Below, piece after piece: positions 50,375 to 63,000 of a stretch of 64,000 bases of DNA. Source of the DNA: Larimichthys crocea (Eukaryota > Chordata > Actinopteri > Sciaenidae); NCBI RefSeq assembly GCF_000972845.2, contig NC_040028.1, positions 19,620,210-19,684,209 on the forward strand, in the 5' to 3' direction. The position numbers and the translations under genes are program-made. The notes beneath the pieces were generated by a model. It did no database searches. It saw only the letters and a list, made by a program, of their open reading frames with translations, and was not told the DNA's origin. Positions within the stretch are counted from its first letter, which is position 1; every line of letters starts with the position of its first letter.

Positions 50375-50400
50375 CCATCATCATCATCATCATCATCATC
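50375..50400 (+). repeat. (ATC)n microsatellite
   Basis: Eight to nine ATC units, intergenic. Confidence 0.9.
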
Positions 50401-50929
50401 CTCCTCATCCCTCCCCTCCCTTGGCTGAGTCTTGCGTCGTCGCTAGCATGCCGGGATATTTTCATACGACTCATGCAATCATTAGATTTCATTTTTTTTA
50501 ATCATGCATTTTAACAAAAACACATAATAAGATATGATGCAACACGCAGGCTGCTGTATAATCTGGATATTTAATTATGTGCAGATCCAGGGCCCCTCCC
50601 AGTTTATTCTAAAAATTGACCTTTGCATTATGTTATCATATAATAATTCAGAATATCTTCTTTATTTTGCACATTTTGCACAACATTGTGCACCATAAAT
50701 GCGACTTTTATTCTTTTTCTGCATCCTGATTTAACTGTATATAGTTTTATCTCTATTTTTAGTTGCAATTCTTATTTTTATAAACAATTTTATTGATATT
50801 TTATTGCTTTTATATAGTTTTTTAAAAATTTGCACACGTTTAATTTCCTTAATTTGAATTCAAATTTATCTTATAGGTCAAATTTTTTGTTTGTTTTATT
50901 TAATTTACTGCATCACCTGCTGCTACTGG

Positions 50930-50930
<1 letters not shown>

Positions 50931-51004
<74 letters not shown>
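50931..51004 (+). repeat. (TCTA)18 microsatellite
   Basis: A pure tetranucleotide run ending in caataaagagc, the usual way some fish LINE 3' ends terminate. Confidence 0.93.
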
Positions 51005-51390
51005 AATAAAGAGCAGCTGGGATAAGTGTTTGTAATGTACTTCTCTGCAGTGCAAATATGCATCTCAAAATTTAAAAAGCTCATCAGTATGCACAAGAAT
51101 TGCAGCCTTTGATTAAATCTTAGTGGAACAGTCGTCTTCTTCGGTGAGGTTTATTTATCTACAGCAAAAGATGCACCCTTTTCTATGAAAATAGACAATG
51201 TGGCTTGCACTTAGATGCACTATATGTTTATTTATACTTAAACATCTAATTGTGAAGGGAGTGCTGAAGTACCTCAGTAATGCAATAATTCATAAGTATA
51301 GTTGCATATATTTTCACCTTCTGACAGGGGCAAGGGTGCAGGAGGAAGAGGAGGAGGTAGGAATGCTGCAGGGGGATAACTGTGGGAGAC

Positions 51391-51392
<2 letters not shown>

Positions 51393-51434
<42 letters not shown>
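51393..51434 (+). repeat. (TG)21 microsatellite
   Basis: Pure TG run, intergenic. Confidence 0.93.
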
Positions 51435-51436
<2 letters not shown>

Positions 51437-52153
51437 CCGCAAACACTGCAATGCAAAGCTGGACACAAACACAGATAGATATGTATGTAATATGTCACTC
51501 ATATGTCTGCCTGGCTGAGTACAGGAATGTGTTCCAAACATGCTGAATCTCCCTAATGCCAAAAGATGATACAGATGTATGTATGTGTTGATGTTGGTGT
51601 GTTTATGTATAGAGAGAAGACAGAGAGACAGAGGGGGGAGAAACAGAGAGAGAGAGGGAGAGATTCACACCGGCTCTAGTGGTGCTTTATTGGCTGTGAG
51701 GCATTGCAATGGCCCAATGACAAGAGAGGGGTCGGTCTACAGTCTCTTCTCATAGCAACCCAGGAAGCATTCAGAGATTATCATGCGCAGTATCAGAGTG
51801 TCAGCATGTATCAGAGTTGACAACCGGCTGAGGAAGAATTTATTGACATGACACGTAAGGAAAGGAGGATTTCAGTGCTGGAAATGAGGAGCAGCAGCTC
51901 AGTCGAAGTGTGTTGCAAAAGTCTGGATCACAAACTGCTGACGCTGCTGGTGGACTTTAGGTAGAAGGTTATAAAATAAAAATAAAAAGAGTATGATGAG
52001 GCAGAGGCTGCTCATTTAACCCCTTGGTTGTCTCAGCACTGTCCTGTTAGGACACAGAGGCAGGAATGGGGGGGTGTGAGGATATGTAGGCCGTGATGGA
52101 AAGTGTAACAGGCGTGAGCTGAACTGGCCTGAGAAGAGAAATCTAGTTGTGTA

Positions 52154-52190
52154 TGTGTGTGTGTGTGTGTGTGTGTGTATACACACACAC
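52154..52190 (+). repeat. (GT)n followed by (AC)n
   Basis: A GT run that switches at 52180 to ATACACACAC, so the two halves are self-complementary. Confidence 0.88.
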
Positions 52191-52343
52191 ATCCAGGAAC
52201 TGGGGTTTGGGTTTTATAGATAGAGGCGCTGGCATGATATGAAAGTGTGTCAATGTCATCAGTCGTCCTGACACGATACTTCCTAATTCATTCATAACTG
52301 AGGGCAGAGTCATTGTGTCAGTTTGTATTTCTCTGTGGACCTG

Positions 52344-52344
<1 letters not shown>

Positions 52345-52384
<40 letters not shown>

Positions 52385-52418
52385 ACACACACACACACAC
52401 ACACAGACACACACACAC
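52345..52418 (+). repeat. (CA)n compound microsatellite
   Basis: About 35 CA units with two interruptions (ACCA, CAGA). Confidence 0.92.
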
Positions 52419-54069
52419 GAGCTGTTGTGTCTTGACTTTCACGTCTCTTTCAGGTTACACTCAATTCTTCAGCTTCTTTTGACTAACCAAGAGTAAAAAA
52501 AAAAAGAAAAGATCAGGACGTTCACTGCCGTGAGCAACTTGTTTTATTTAATTATTTTAATAGAGTTGCACAACCCGTATTGTAGTTTCCATCATTAAAA
52601 CTCTATCGCCACCCAGTGTTAGTCATCACCACTGGAATTTATGCATCCAGAAAGTGGGAAGGGGATTATTGATGACTGCAGGAATTCATCGTGTGTTATT
52701 TAATTATGAATTAAATCTGAGCTTGATTGCTGTTATTTTGAATCAGAATCACTTTAATCTGCCCGGTGTGTGTGCACATACAAGGTTTGTACATACAGAT
52801 ATAGACACACTGTAAGTACAGTTAAAAAACTTGACAGCTAAACGCAAACATAAGTAATTATTAAAAAGTATCAAAAACAACAATAACATTTGTACACTGA
52901 TTAAAAACTGGTGCGGAGTGCAATGATGGAATAAAATCTGGTTTCTACAACCGGTTGTGTTATGTACATGACAGCATGCAGTATCACAGCAGAGTAGACT
53001 GAATGTAAACAGTGAGGATGAATCATAATTCACAGGTTATTGTAATGTTATTGAGCCTGTGTGTCCTGTGTCTTTTAAAATGCGATAACAGATTCATCTT
53101 TCTGATAAAAACGAGCCTCGTTCTGATGATACTCGTGTTTTTAATCACTGCAGACATGAATGCATTCTTTTCATACCGTCACTGTGACAGGGAGAGGTTC
53201 GCCGCTCGATAAGCGTGTTGTCACACCCCAGAGTGCTATGCACCTTTTTCTTACCTTTGCCCCTCCAAAACGTGCCACTCCCAGTGATGTCGCTCACGTT
53301 CACAGACAAGATGATATTTATAATTAAGGTTGTTATTGTCACTCAAGTTTTATGTGAACTTGTAATGATTTAGACTCTCATCTTAATGTTTAAGTTACTT
53401 TATGACTGGATGGTGAAGGAGTGAGTGCTCGTCTCAGGATATTTTGAGATTTATTGGACCACAGCTAGTGATAATTAATCCTGATGAAGAGGTTACATGC
53501 ATTAAGTCCTCTGTCAGCCAAGCGTTGCATTAAAAAGTCAACAGGATTTTAACACATAGCACAATGCAAGATAATACTTTGGAGTCGGGGCTGTTTCTTA
53601 TGTTAAATTCAAAGTCCAAAGATCAATATAAATGATATTTTTACTACTTTTATACCCTAATGCAAGTAGAAGATTCAAGATCTTGAATCATATAATATAT
53701 AATATTGTATAAAAATATGAATAAAGTGTTTTATTATTTAAAAATGCCTCCATTAATTCAAGTTCGAGGCTATTCTTGGTTAAAATCCCACACCCAGTTT
53801 TACTTCCCTGACGTCTAAGTTGAATTGCAGGTCCGTCTGCACTCCACCCAATTCCCTTTTTTTTCAGTCTGCAGACAGGCAGCAGAGCAATTATTTAGGT
53901 GTTGGTGGTGGTGGTGACGGAAAGAGGAAAATCTAGAGTGAGTGAGAGAGGGCGAGGGAGTATTCTTTGATTGTTTGTTTAAAGCCACACCCTTGGTTGG
54001 CCTTGGAATCTCCTCCCTTAAGGTTAAGAAGCAAGCCAAGGAATGACAAGGGTGTGATTGTGAGTGTGG

Positions 54070-54157
54070 AGTAATAGACAGGTGTTTAGACCTGAGTCTA
54101 GTCGTAGTGAGAGTTTGCTTGATCTACAGCCTGTGTGTCACGGAGACTTCTGTAGAG
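54070..54157 (+). other. scel: probable non-coding first exon of scel
   Basis: The first coding exon has its own acceptor (ctctttacag at 55267..55276), so an upstream exon is required. The best candidate donor is tgtagag|gtatgt at 54157/54158. Upstream lies a CCACACCC box (53986..53993) that could be a KLF-type site, fitting an epithelial promoter. The left boundary is a guess and no TATA box is clear. Confidence 0.4.
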
Positions 54158-55276
54158 GTATGTATCCCGTCTGAACCCGTCGCCAGTTTACAGTTGTGAT
54201 ATTTCATTTTAAATGAGCTTGAAGTAATGATTTTATGTGTTCTCTGAGACAAGATGCTTTGCAGTAAGGTGATATAGGTGTAACATGTTGTAAATTATGA
54301 TTATGTAATGATTTAAAGATGTGTTCATGACACCATACCTTTAAGTAACTTTACTGTGAGGAATTAAATGCATGTCATGTTACTTATAGATATCACACAC
54401 ACAAACCTTACAGGATTTCTTGTCCAGGCTTGCTGTTAACTGTCATTGCTTAACATACTGTAGAAAACAAGCACACTGCCAAACAACCTGTCCAAATACA
54501 AATAAGACAGCACAAGTAAATACTTTAAAATCCTCACAAGACAACGCTTAAGGCTCAAATGTGTGTAGACAGCAGAAACAGGAGATTATACTTCATCTAT
54601 CTGAACATGTTCAACTGTCAGAGAAGCTCAGAGAAAAGTTCTTTGCCTCTAGACATCAGTTACAAGGACCTGTCAGACTACTTCTACTAGAAACTGCAAA
54701 TTTATATAGACAAACTCAACACTAAACACACTAATGGCACTTTTTAAACAGTTCGACTGTGACTGACAGCACAAATGTCGCCTTCACACACCTTGAGGTT
54801 TTACTGATATAGAAATGTTTGTGCTCATGCTGGAGCGTGCACGTAGTTGAAAGGGCATGATTTTTATCATCAGTGGCTAATAGGCATGTCACCTGTACGC
54901 CCCTTCTGTTGTGCTGACAATGGTTTGTTTAGAGAAGGTGTGTTGTGGAGGGAGGGTGGGTGTGTCATGTCACTACAGATCAAGACAAACCAGTTCAGGG
55001 CTCAATCTGGGAGTCTGGGGTTGAGCAGACGCCGAACTTGATGTATAATAAACATAGCAATAATATAAAGAAGAAGGAGAATGTGCATTTGAGGGCTTGT
55101 TAGTTGGAGGAGCTCCATGAGTTTGCATGTGAGCTGATCTCAGGTCAAGCTTTAACACTGAACATGCACTGGAGTATGTATATATATATATGTGAAAGGT
55201 CTCAGCCTACGGTGCCACCTAGTGGTTCATGTGCTGTAGTTTCACTGTGTGATGAACTCTCTTCCCCTCTTTACAG
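54158..55276 (+). other. scel intron 1 (inferred)
   Basis: No recognised element apart from a short TATATA run near 55180. Confidence 0.5.
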
Positions 55277-55289
55277 GTGAAGTTACAAA

Positions 55290-57055
55290 ATGAGCCGCTA
55301 CTCATCAAGTAAGTTACAACAAAAAGCATCAAATTCAATTCAAGTTTTATTAATTTGTACATATTTAATAGCTTTTCTTATGATAAATCAAATCAAAATA
55401 CATTTGCCTCGGAGGGGTTAAATTAAGTGTTTAAAAGATGTCTAACTGATTTAAATATGTGAACACTCATGTCGTCCTGATGTCGTCTTTGCAGCCACTA
55501 AGACGTCCCTCCTGAAGGACAACAGCTGGATCCGAAAAGCGGATGAAGAGGATGAAGATGTTGAGTAAGTCCTACAACGCAAAACACATTCCACACAAAT
55601 ACACACCTAAGGAAACTGTTGGGTGTGACTTCACGCCTCACTTTTCCTTCCTCATACATTCAGTGTTGAATCATCCTCTGTGGTATGACTGAATTTATTT
55701 GTTCCTGTTTTGTTTTTTTTTCCTCCTCTTCAGCCGTGACCCAAACTTTGGCCGGTCTGTTCTGAGCCAGTACAGATCCACTGAGAATCTCGGGGGGTAA
55801 AAAACAAACACAAAAACATTTCAACTTCTCCCCCTCAAATAAAAGGACAGAATTCAAATATATTTACTGTGGAGACTGGGTGTTATACAAATAATAATCT
55901 GAGACATTCATTTACGTTTTGTGACATATTGTGTGTTGCTCTTAGTGCAGACACGGAAGAAATTACTACCACCAAAACTATTCGCACATCAACCTCTGTG
56001 CAGGCTCTCACCAAGAGGTATTATTTTTATTAACATTCTGGTCTCTTTTTCTGTAGAATTTATGAATTATTTTGATTTTTTCCATCTCAGCGGTTGTAAA
56101 AAAATCAGATTTTATTTTTATTTCCGCCCCCTGCAGATTCAGTGGCAGTCAGGATGAGCTGAGGAGCAGGTTGGTGCTCAATTTATAGACACACATTTAT
56201 AGAGACACCTCCTCATTCCTCATTCCTATTGCTTCTTTTCTATTGGCAGCACCCTCCCTTCCAGCAAGACTACATCCACCTACACTAAAAGGTACATTCC
56301 ATTCAAATCTAATGCAACAATATCGAGTGATTTGGAATCATCTGAATGTCTTACCTCTTTGTTGCAGCTCATATTCAAGCTTGAAGTCTGATTCTCCCAA
56401 GATGTACGTGAAAGCTCCAGTTTATTACACACAATGCAAAAAAAAATCAACAATAAAAAATAATGTGAATAAGAAAAGCCACAAGAAAAGCACTACACCC
56501 GAGCATCTTCTAACCTGGTTTTGTTTTATTCCTCCTTTAGCACCACAACCACTACTGTGACCGAGAGGGGAGGCACTGAGAGCCCCACCACCACGCTTAG
56601 GTGAGAATATGACAGCATTGATATGTTACCGTCCTGTCACACGTTTAATCAGTTTAATAACAACTGAGTTTTGTTTTTTTTTGCAGATCCCCTGTTACCA
56701 CGACGTTCACCGAGCGTGTCAAGTCTTCAAGCAAAGGGTAAAATATTTAATATGCTACTACCTAATCATCAGTTTTGGTTCATAAGATAAATCTGAGGGG
56801 TCATGAGATAAGAATATAAAAATATGATCATCTGCTACACAAAATTTAGATTTGTTTTTTAAACTCTTTTCTAATTTTTGCTCTAATTTGACCTCTTTGG
56901 GCCTCTGACAGTATAAATAAATATAAATAAAGATATAGACATCTGAAATGTGGCACATAACCTCACCTGTGATCTTCACACAGGGCACAATACACAACCT
57001 ACTCACCTACCAGAACAACCAAAGTGACTGAGACAATTGTTACCAGTGATAAAGA
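55290..57055 (+). CDS. scel: scel coding exons 1-10: N-terminal conserved block and Ser/Thr-rich region
   Basis: Exons are 55290..55308, 55495..55564, 55734..55796, 55946..56017, 56137..56169, 56250..56291, 56368..56403, 56541..56600, 56687..56737 and 56984..57055. The start ATG at 55290 (MSRYSS) is the first in the exon that follows the acceptor at 55276. The second and third exons hold the family's N-terminal motif. From the fourth on the protein is almost all Ser, Thr and short charged patches (ITTTTVTERGGTESPTTTLR), predicted disordered. From the third coding exon onward each exon is a multiple of three and phase 2-2. Several are tiny (33, 42 and 36 nt). Confidence 0.92.
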
Positions 57056-60000
57056 GTAAGATATTATCAGATCATTAAAAAACTTATTAAATTAGTCTAA
57101 TTAAAATCTTTACATCACTCATAATCTAACTTGTATTTGCAGTGCGGAGGACAAGCTTTACGACACGCTCATCCCGTCGTCTATCAAGAATGATTACTCA
57201 CCCACAGACAGGTGATACTTCCAAACTTGGAAAATGAATTGTACAGGTAATCAATTATTAATTACAATTATTAATTATTACTGCATATTTTCCTCTTTGC
57301 AGCAAAAGAACCTACTCCACTACTGAGATCGTGACGGTGAAAAGCAGCCCTGACACTGAGTGAGTTTCTTCCCACAGTGGATGAGACTGGTGGTGATATT
57401 CTTTATTTCTCTGCTGTTGATTGGTGAAGCATGCGCCTCATGTATCAAGGATAAAGTCCTTAACGCAGCAACCCAGTTCGGTTCCAGTCAGGGGTCATTT
57501 GCTACATGTCGTCTCCTCTGAATTTCCTGTCGAATAAAGCTTCAAATGCCCCCAAAATATATGTAAAAACAATTCTACAAACTTAGATTTAAAGCCTGAA
57601 GTGTCTTATCTGTGCCGTAGAGCTCCAGCGCTGTCAAAAACAAGTAAAATGTTCCTTTATTATCGTGTTTTTTCAGTCAAACCCACACACAGCATCGCCG
57701 CTGAAAATAGTCCCCAACAAATGCACGATTTTCCCCCGTTGGAGTAATGTTTGCTAAACACTACAGTGCCCAGCTGATGAAGGAAATGACTGAGCTTCTT
57801 TTAAACAAATGAAATGATATGAATATCCTCAGTAGGAACCAAGGGTTGAGGTTGAGGTTGAGCGCTACAGAGAGAGGGTAGAAGTGATTACCGAGTTGGT
57901 TTCCTGGGATTTGTTACCGAGATGAAACATATAGACTAATGTTGGCCTTTAAAACTATAACAAGGTTAGATTTATATTGCAATGTCACTGAGTCCTTACA
58001 TAATCTCCACCACGAGAGACATGTAGGCTAACTGGAGGCCCAGAAGGCCTGAAGGTGAATGAGTGTGGTCTTCTTCTTCTTCTTCCGACTCTTTGTCTTA
58101 CAGCCCTGGAGCTCAGATAACATGTAATAATGACATATTAAGTAATATTATCCTACAGGTACTTGTTATATCAGAACATTTTTCTCATGAATGCATACAT
58201 CGCTGTGTTTTCTGTGCAGTGCGGAGGACAAACTTTACGACACGCTCATCCCGTCGTCTATCAAGAATGATTACTCACCCACAGACAGGTGATATTTTCA
58301 TTTAACCCCAGAAAATAAATCATATGAGTGATGACACCAGTCAATCAATGATTATACACTGTAACAAGATGTATTTTGTTCTTTACAGCAAAACGACTGT
58401 CTCCAGCTCTGAGACTGTGACGGTGAAGAGCAGCCCTGATGGGTGAGTTTCACTCAGTGACGGTGGCATTAAATATTAGACAGTCGGATAAAAATAATAT
58501 TTCCACTTCCAAGCTTGGAAAATGAATTGTACAGGTAATCAATTATTAATTACAATTATTAATTATTACTGTATATTTTCCTCTTTGCAGCGAAAGAACC
58601 TACTCCACTACTGAGATTGTGACGGTGAAAAGCAGCCCTGACATTGAGTGAGTTTCTTCCCACAGTGGATGAGACTGGTGGTGATATTCTTTATTTCTCT
58701 GCTGTTGATTAAAAAACAATCAATATGAGGATCAACTGGTGAAGCATGCGCCTCATGTATCAAGGCTAAAGTCCTTAACGCAGCAACCCAGTTTGATTCC
58801 AGTCAGGGGTCATTTGCTACATGTCATCTCCTTTGAATTTCCTGTCGAATAAAGCTTCAAATGCCCCTAAAATATATGTAAAAACAGTTTTACAAACTTA
58901 TAATTAAAGCCTGAAGTGTCTTATCTGTGTCGTAGAGCTCCAGCGCTGTTGAAAACAAGTAAAATGTTCCTTTATCATCGTGTTTTTTCAGTCCACCCCA
59001 CACACAAAATCCTGCTGCCACCAAATGTGTATTAGTCCACCGCTGAAAATAGTCCCCAATGCCCAGTTAAATTTTTTTATATCATGAACATGGATGCATA
59101 GATTGCTGTGTTTTCTGTGCAGTGCGGAGGACAAACTTTACGACACGCTCATCCCGTCGTCTATCAAGAATGATTACACAGACAGGTGATATTTTCATTT
59201 AACCCCAGAAAATAAATCATATGAGTGATGACACCAGTCAGTCAATGATTATACACTGTAACAAGATGTATTTTGTTCTTTACAGCAAAACGACTGTCTC
59301 CAGCTCTGAGACTGTGACGGTGAAGAGCAGCCCTGATGCGTGAGTTTCACTCAGTGACGGCGGCATTAAATATTAGACAGTCGGATGAAAATAATATTTT
59401 GTCTTGTTTTTTTCAGAGATGGTTTTAAAATTACAACAACCACAACGACTTCCTCTACGTAAGATAAACCTTCATCAGTCATTTTTAATGTAAACATACT
59501 CAAAAAAACGAGGACTGCACTCATAATCACCATATTTTATGTTTGCAGGCCTGTGGATGACCTGTACGACACCCTCCTGCCTAAATCCATCACCTCACCC
59601 ACCAGGTGACGACCGTTTACGGAGATGTTTCTATGTACAGTCAAGTTATCCCACTTTGTTCTGACTCTGTCTTTTGTGTCCTTTAGAGATGAAAGCCCAA
59701 CTTACTCATCGACATCCACCACCCGCCGAAGGTAACCACGCTGCAGACTGTGCAAGAAAACTGATTTTTTATTGTCTATTTACTGCTGTTGGAATGGGTG
59801 ACTCCAGATGTTTTGTTAGAGTAAATAAATCCAAGAGCATTTTTTATTAATTTGTCACTTACGGTAACTAAAATACAATATTTTAAAAAGTCCAAGTTAA
59901 CCTAGATCTAAAATGAGTTACTTTAAAGGTCCAGAGTGTCTTGATTTACAGAATATGGCAGAAATTGAATAAAATGTGCGTAAAAAATAATAAAATTGTG

Positions 60001-63000
60001 ATGTTTTTGTTATCTTAAAATGAGATTTCTATAGCTACAGGCGCTGCTGCCATGTTAATCCATCATGTTTTCTAAAGCGGCCCTAAACTGACTCGATTAC
60101 GCCTTCATGGTCGAGTTGCCACCGTAGTTTCTCTCACATGCTAGAAAGGAGAAAGTGAGGCGATGGGGTTGCAATCAGCAAACTAGTTTATGATATGCGT
60201 TGATTCTAATATCTTTATAAACATCCAAATAAATACTTAAGTATATAAATGTTCATTTGCCACCATATCCAACTCATTCCTATCCCTCTTTGACGCACAC
60301 AGCTACAGCTCGTACACTGATGACGTTCCTTCGGTCCGCACCACCACCCGCACCATCAGCACCAAGCCCAGGTAATAATTTGACTGCCTCTTGCAGGCGT
60401 GTGTGTGTGTGTGAGTGTCTGTACAAACAGATTAAAATGTGGCTGCAGCGTTTCTATTGTGGCTAATCTGTCGTGTGTTTGCACACACAGTGAGGACTAC
60501 AGCAGCGACCGTAAATACAGTTACACCAGATCAGACTCCAGGTATGACGGATGCATGCAGCATCTTTGAGTTTACAGAAATATTCTCGTTTTCTCACGTG
60601 TGACCTGTGGTTCACTTTGTCAGCAGCATCACCAGTCCATCTACCTACACGACAGCATATAGGAGCAGCAGGTATTCAGTGATATTAAATACATGGCTGG
60701 GTTTAATATTGTCACTGTCACTCCTGGAAACTTATAACTGTGTTAAACTCGAACAGCAGCTCGGACGACATCCTGTCAGATACATCCTACTCTAGATCCT
60801 CCATCAAGAGCCTGTATGCATCTCCTGAGAGGTAAGAAAAGTCTGACACCATGCTCTCTTCACCTTGCAAAACCAGTCCAAATAAAAAAATACAGCTGAA
60901 GCTCACAGGAGCGTCACTAATCCTGCAGTTATTTGGTCATAAACCTCAAAAGAACAGAAAAAGGAAAGCGAATTCATCCTGAAGGTGGCATGAATGTCTG
61001 AACTAAATTTTATTCCACTGACATTTCATTCAAAACCGCAAATGTCAACCTCATCTAACGACAACTGGACAATGTTTTTGGGCTCCCAGTGCAGCAGCGA
61101 AGACGGATAATGGATATTGAAGCCAAGACTTTCTCTGCAGTCTGATTAGAAACAAATTCAGCTCATTTCAGATACCTGCATATCGACTTTAGAGGATAGC
61201 CGATGGGTTCTGAGACCAATGCCCGCGCAAGAGGTGTTAATACTATCCCAACATGCTCCTACCAAAATCTTGGTCCCGTGACTCCAGATTCTGCATTCAC
61301 ATGTGGATATAGAGTTTAACCTCAGGTTGGCACTAGAGTTAAAATCAAGGGATCACTTGACCAAAATTGTTGGGATTCACCTTCTGGGAACCACCATCAA
61401 TATTTGTACAAACCACTGACAGTGTAAAGAATGCTCACTGATGTTCATCAACCTCTGTCACATACAGGACGGTGCTCGAGAAGGACCTGTGCACCTACTG
61501 CCGCAAACCCTTCACTGGCGACGCCAAGATGATCCTGGATGACATGAAGATCAACTGCCACGCACACTGCTTCAAGGTAGGCAGATTATTTTAGTCTCTC
61601 CTCCATAAAAGACAGAAACAGTGGTTGAAAAAGAAGCATTAAGATGGTCTACTTAGGTAAATAGAACAATAATACACTGTAAAAATGTCATTGATTTGAT
61701 TGATGCCTTCAAGTTTAGGCTGGTTATGGTACTGTAGAGCAAATATGTGTTATACTTGTAGTTTATTCAGTAATACTGCATGCAATCTTTTAAAAAGCGA
61801 TCATATAGTTTGTATTTAAAATCCCAAAAACCAACCACAAAGGTGTTTTCACTCAAACATCTATTCTTCCTCACCCTTCGGTTGGTTTTGTTGTAGCCTT
61901 TTCACAGCCGACATTTGGACTTGTCATGGTGGGTGAAGCGCAGGTGTTTCTAATAACCCTTAACGATGACTCAGCGTCCGAGTAAGCTGTGACAGTGTGA
62001 CAGTGAGTCAGCATTCACCAAAAAAACCCTGGGCCTGTTTCATGAAGAGGATTCTTCAGCACTGCTCAGACGTAGATCGCAAACGATGGCAGCAGTCACG
62101 TTTCGTTAATGTCTGTTGCTTGCAAACTGGGGATATATTTGGGTGATGTGCAGGGCACTTTCATGCCCATGTCTGATTCACTGTCACACTTTGAGTTTTA
62201 GTAGAGAAACATGTCAAAATTATCTCAAGAAGAAGTTAGGTCATGTTGGAAATTGCAGCTTGCAGGCTTCAAATTTGGTGAAACTGGGTCCTGGGATCAA
62301 TAATATTAATATTTGCACATGAAGTCATGGTATCATTGGTAACGCCGGTGCAGGCTGTGGTTATCTCATGACTCGACTCCTGTAACGTCCTCCCGACAGG
62401 CCTCCCAGCCTGCACAGGGAAACCAGATGATCCAGAACGTTGCAGCCCGCCTAGTTTTCAATCAACCCAAAAGGTCACATGTCGCCGCGCTGCTCGTTGA
62501 GCTCCACTGGCTACATGTAGCAGCCCACATTAAACTCAGAACCCTGACACTGACTGCAGTCTCCACTTTTGCACCCATCTACTTGAATGCCCTTATACAG
62601 GCATTCTCCGCCAATGAACGCTCATGTGCGATCCAAACTCTTCTCATCCGTTGGTGGAACGTCCCACCAGATCAGGGGCGTCCCTCTCTACCTTCGCTGA
62701 AGACCTCCAGCTCTTCAGAGAGGTCCTCCTCTACAACACTACCAACAACTGGACATGACAAATCTATCCCCCTCTACAACTGTCACAGTACTTATTGCTG
62801 CACTAACTTGTCCTTGTCGCACTGTACCTTGAATGACTAAATGTAGACGTCAAAATGGAAAAAGGTCTATCCTCTGCATAATTCCACCCAACGAACACTC
62901 GACTTAGAAGTCTAATCACAGACATTAGAAACACCTGTGTGGGAGTCATCTGCAAAGAAACGTAACTACAGCTGTCAGATAAATGTGGAGTGAAAGGCAC

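Larger units (their letters stand above)
49952..54080. other. intergenic region between divergent mycbp2 and scel
   Basis: No exon-like frame with splice sites was found. The content is simple repeats (listed separately) and AT-rich sequence at 50690..51004 resembling a fish LINE 3' tail that ends in (TCTA)n. A TTTAATC/TACAAGG tail-like fragment lies at 52738..52800. Promoters of both genes must lie at its two ends, but no motif decides their position. Confidence 0.6.
57212..59060 (+). repeat. tandem segmental duplication inside scel (introns and exons)
   Basis: The downstream block 57360..57720 (after exon B1) and 58648..59015 (after exon B2) are nearly identical, with one 26-bp block present only in the second. 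The stretch cttccaaRcttggaaaatgaattgtacag upstream of B1 and B2 is shared too, and so is the sequence around A2-C2 and A3-C3 (58195..58500 and 59098..59400). In copy 1 the sequence jumps from the A1 donor (gtgata) straight to cttccaaacttgg, so exon C and its flanks have been deleted there or were never present. Confidence 0.93.

Noticed and set aside
62427..62840. 137-codon plus-strand frame as a host gene
   Set aside because: Its sequence (QNVAARLVFNQPKR, LHWL) is LINE reverse-transcriptase and the 5' part is frameshifted.
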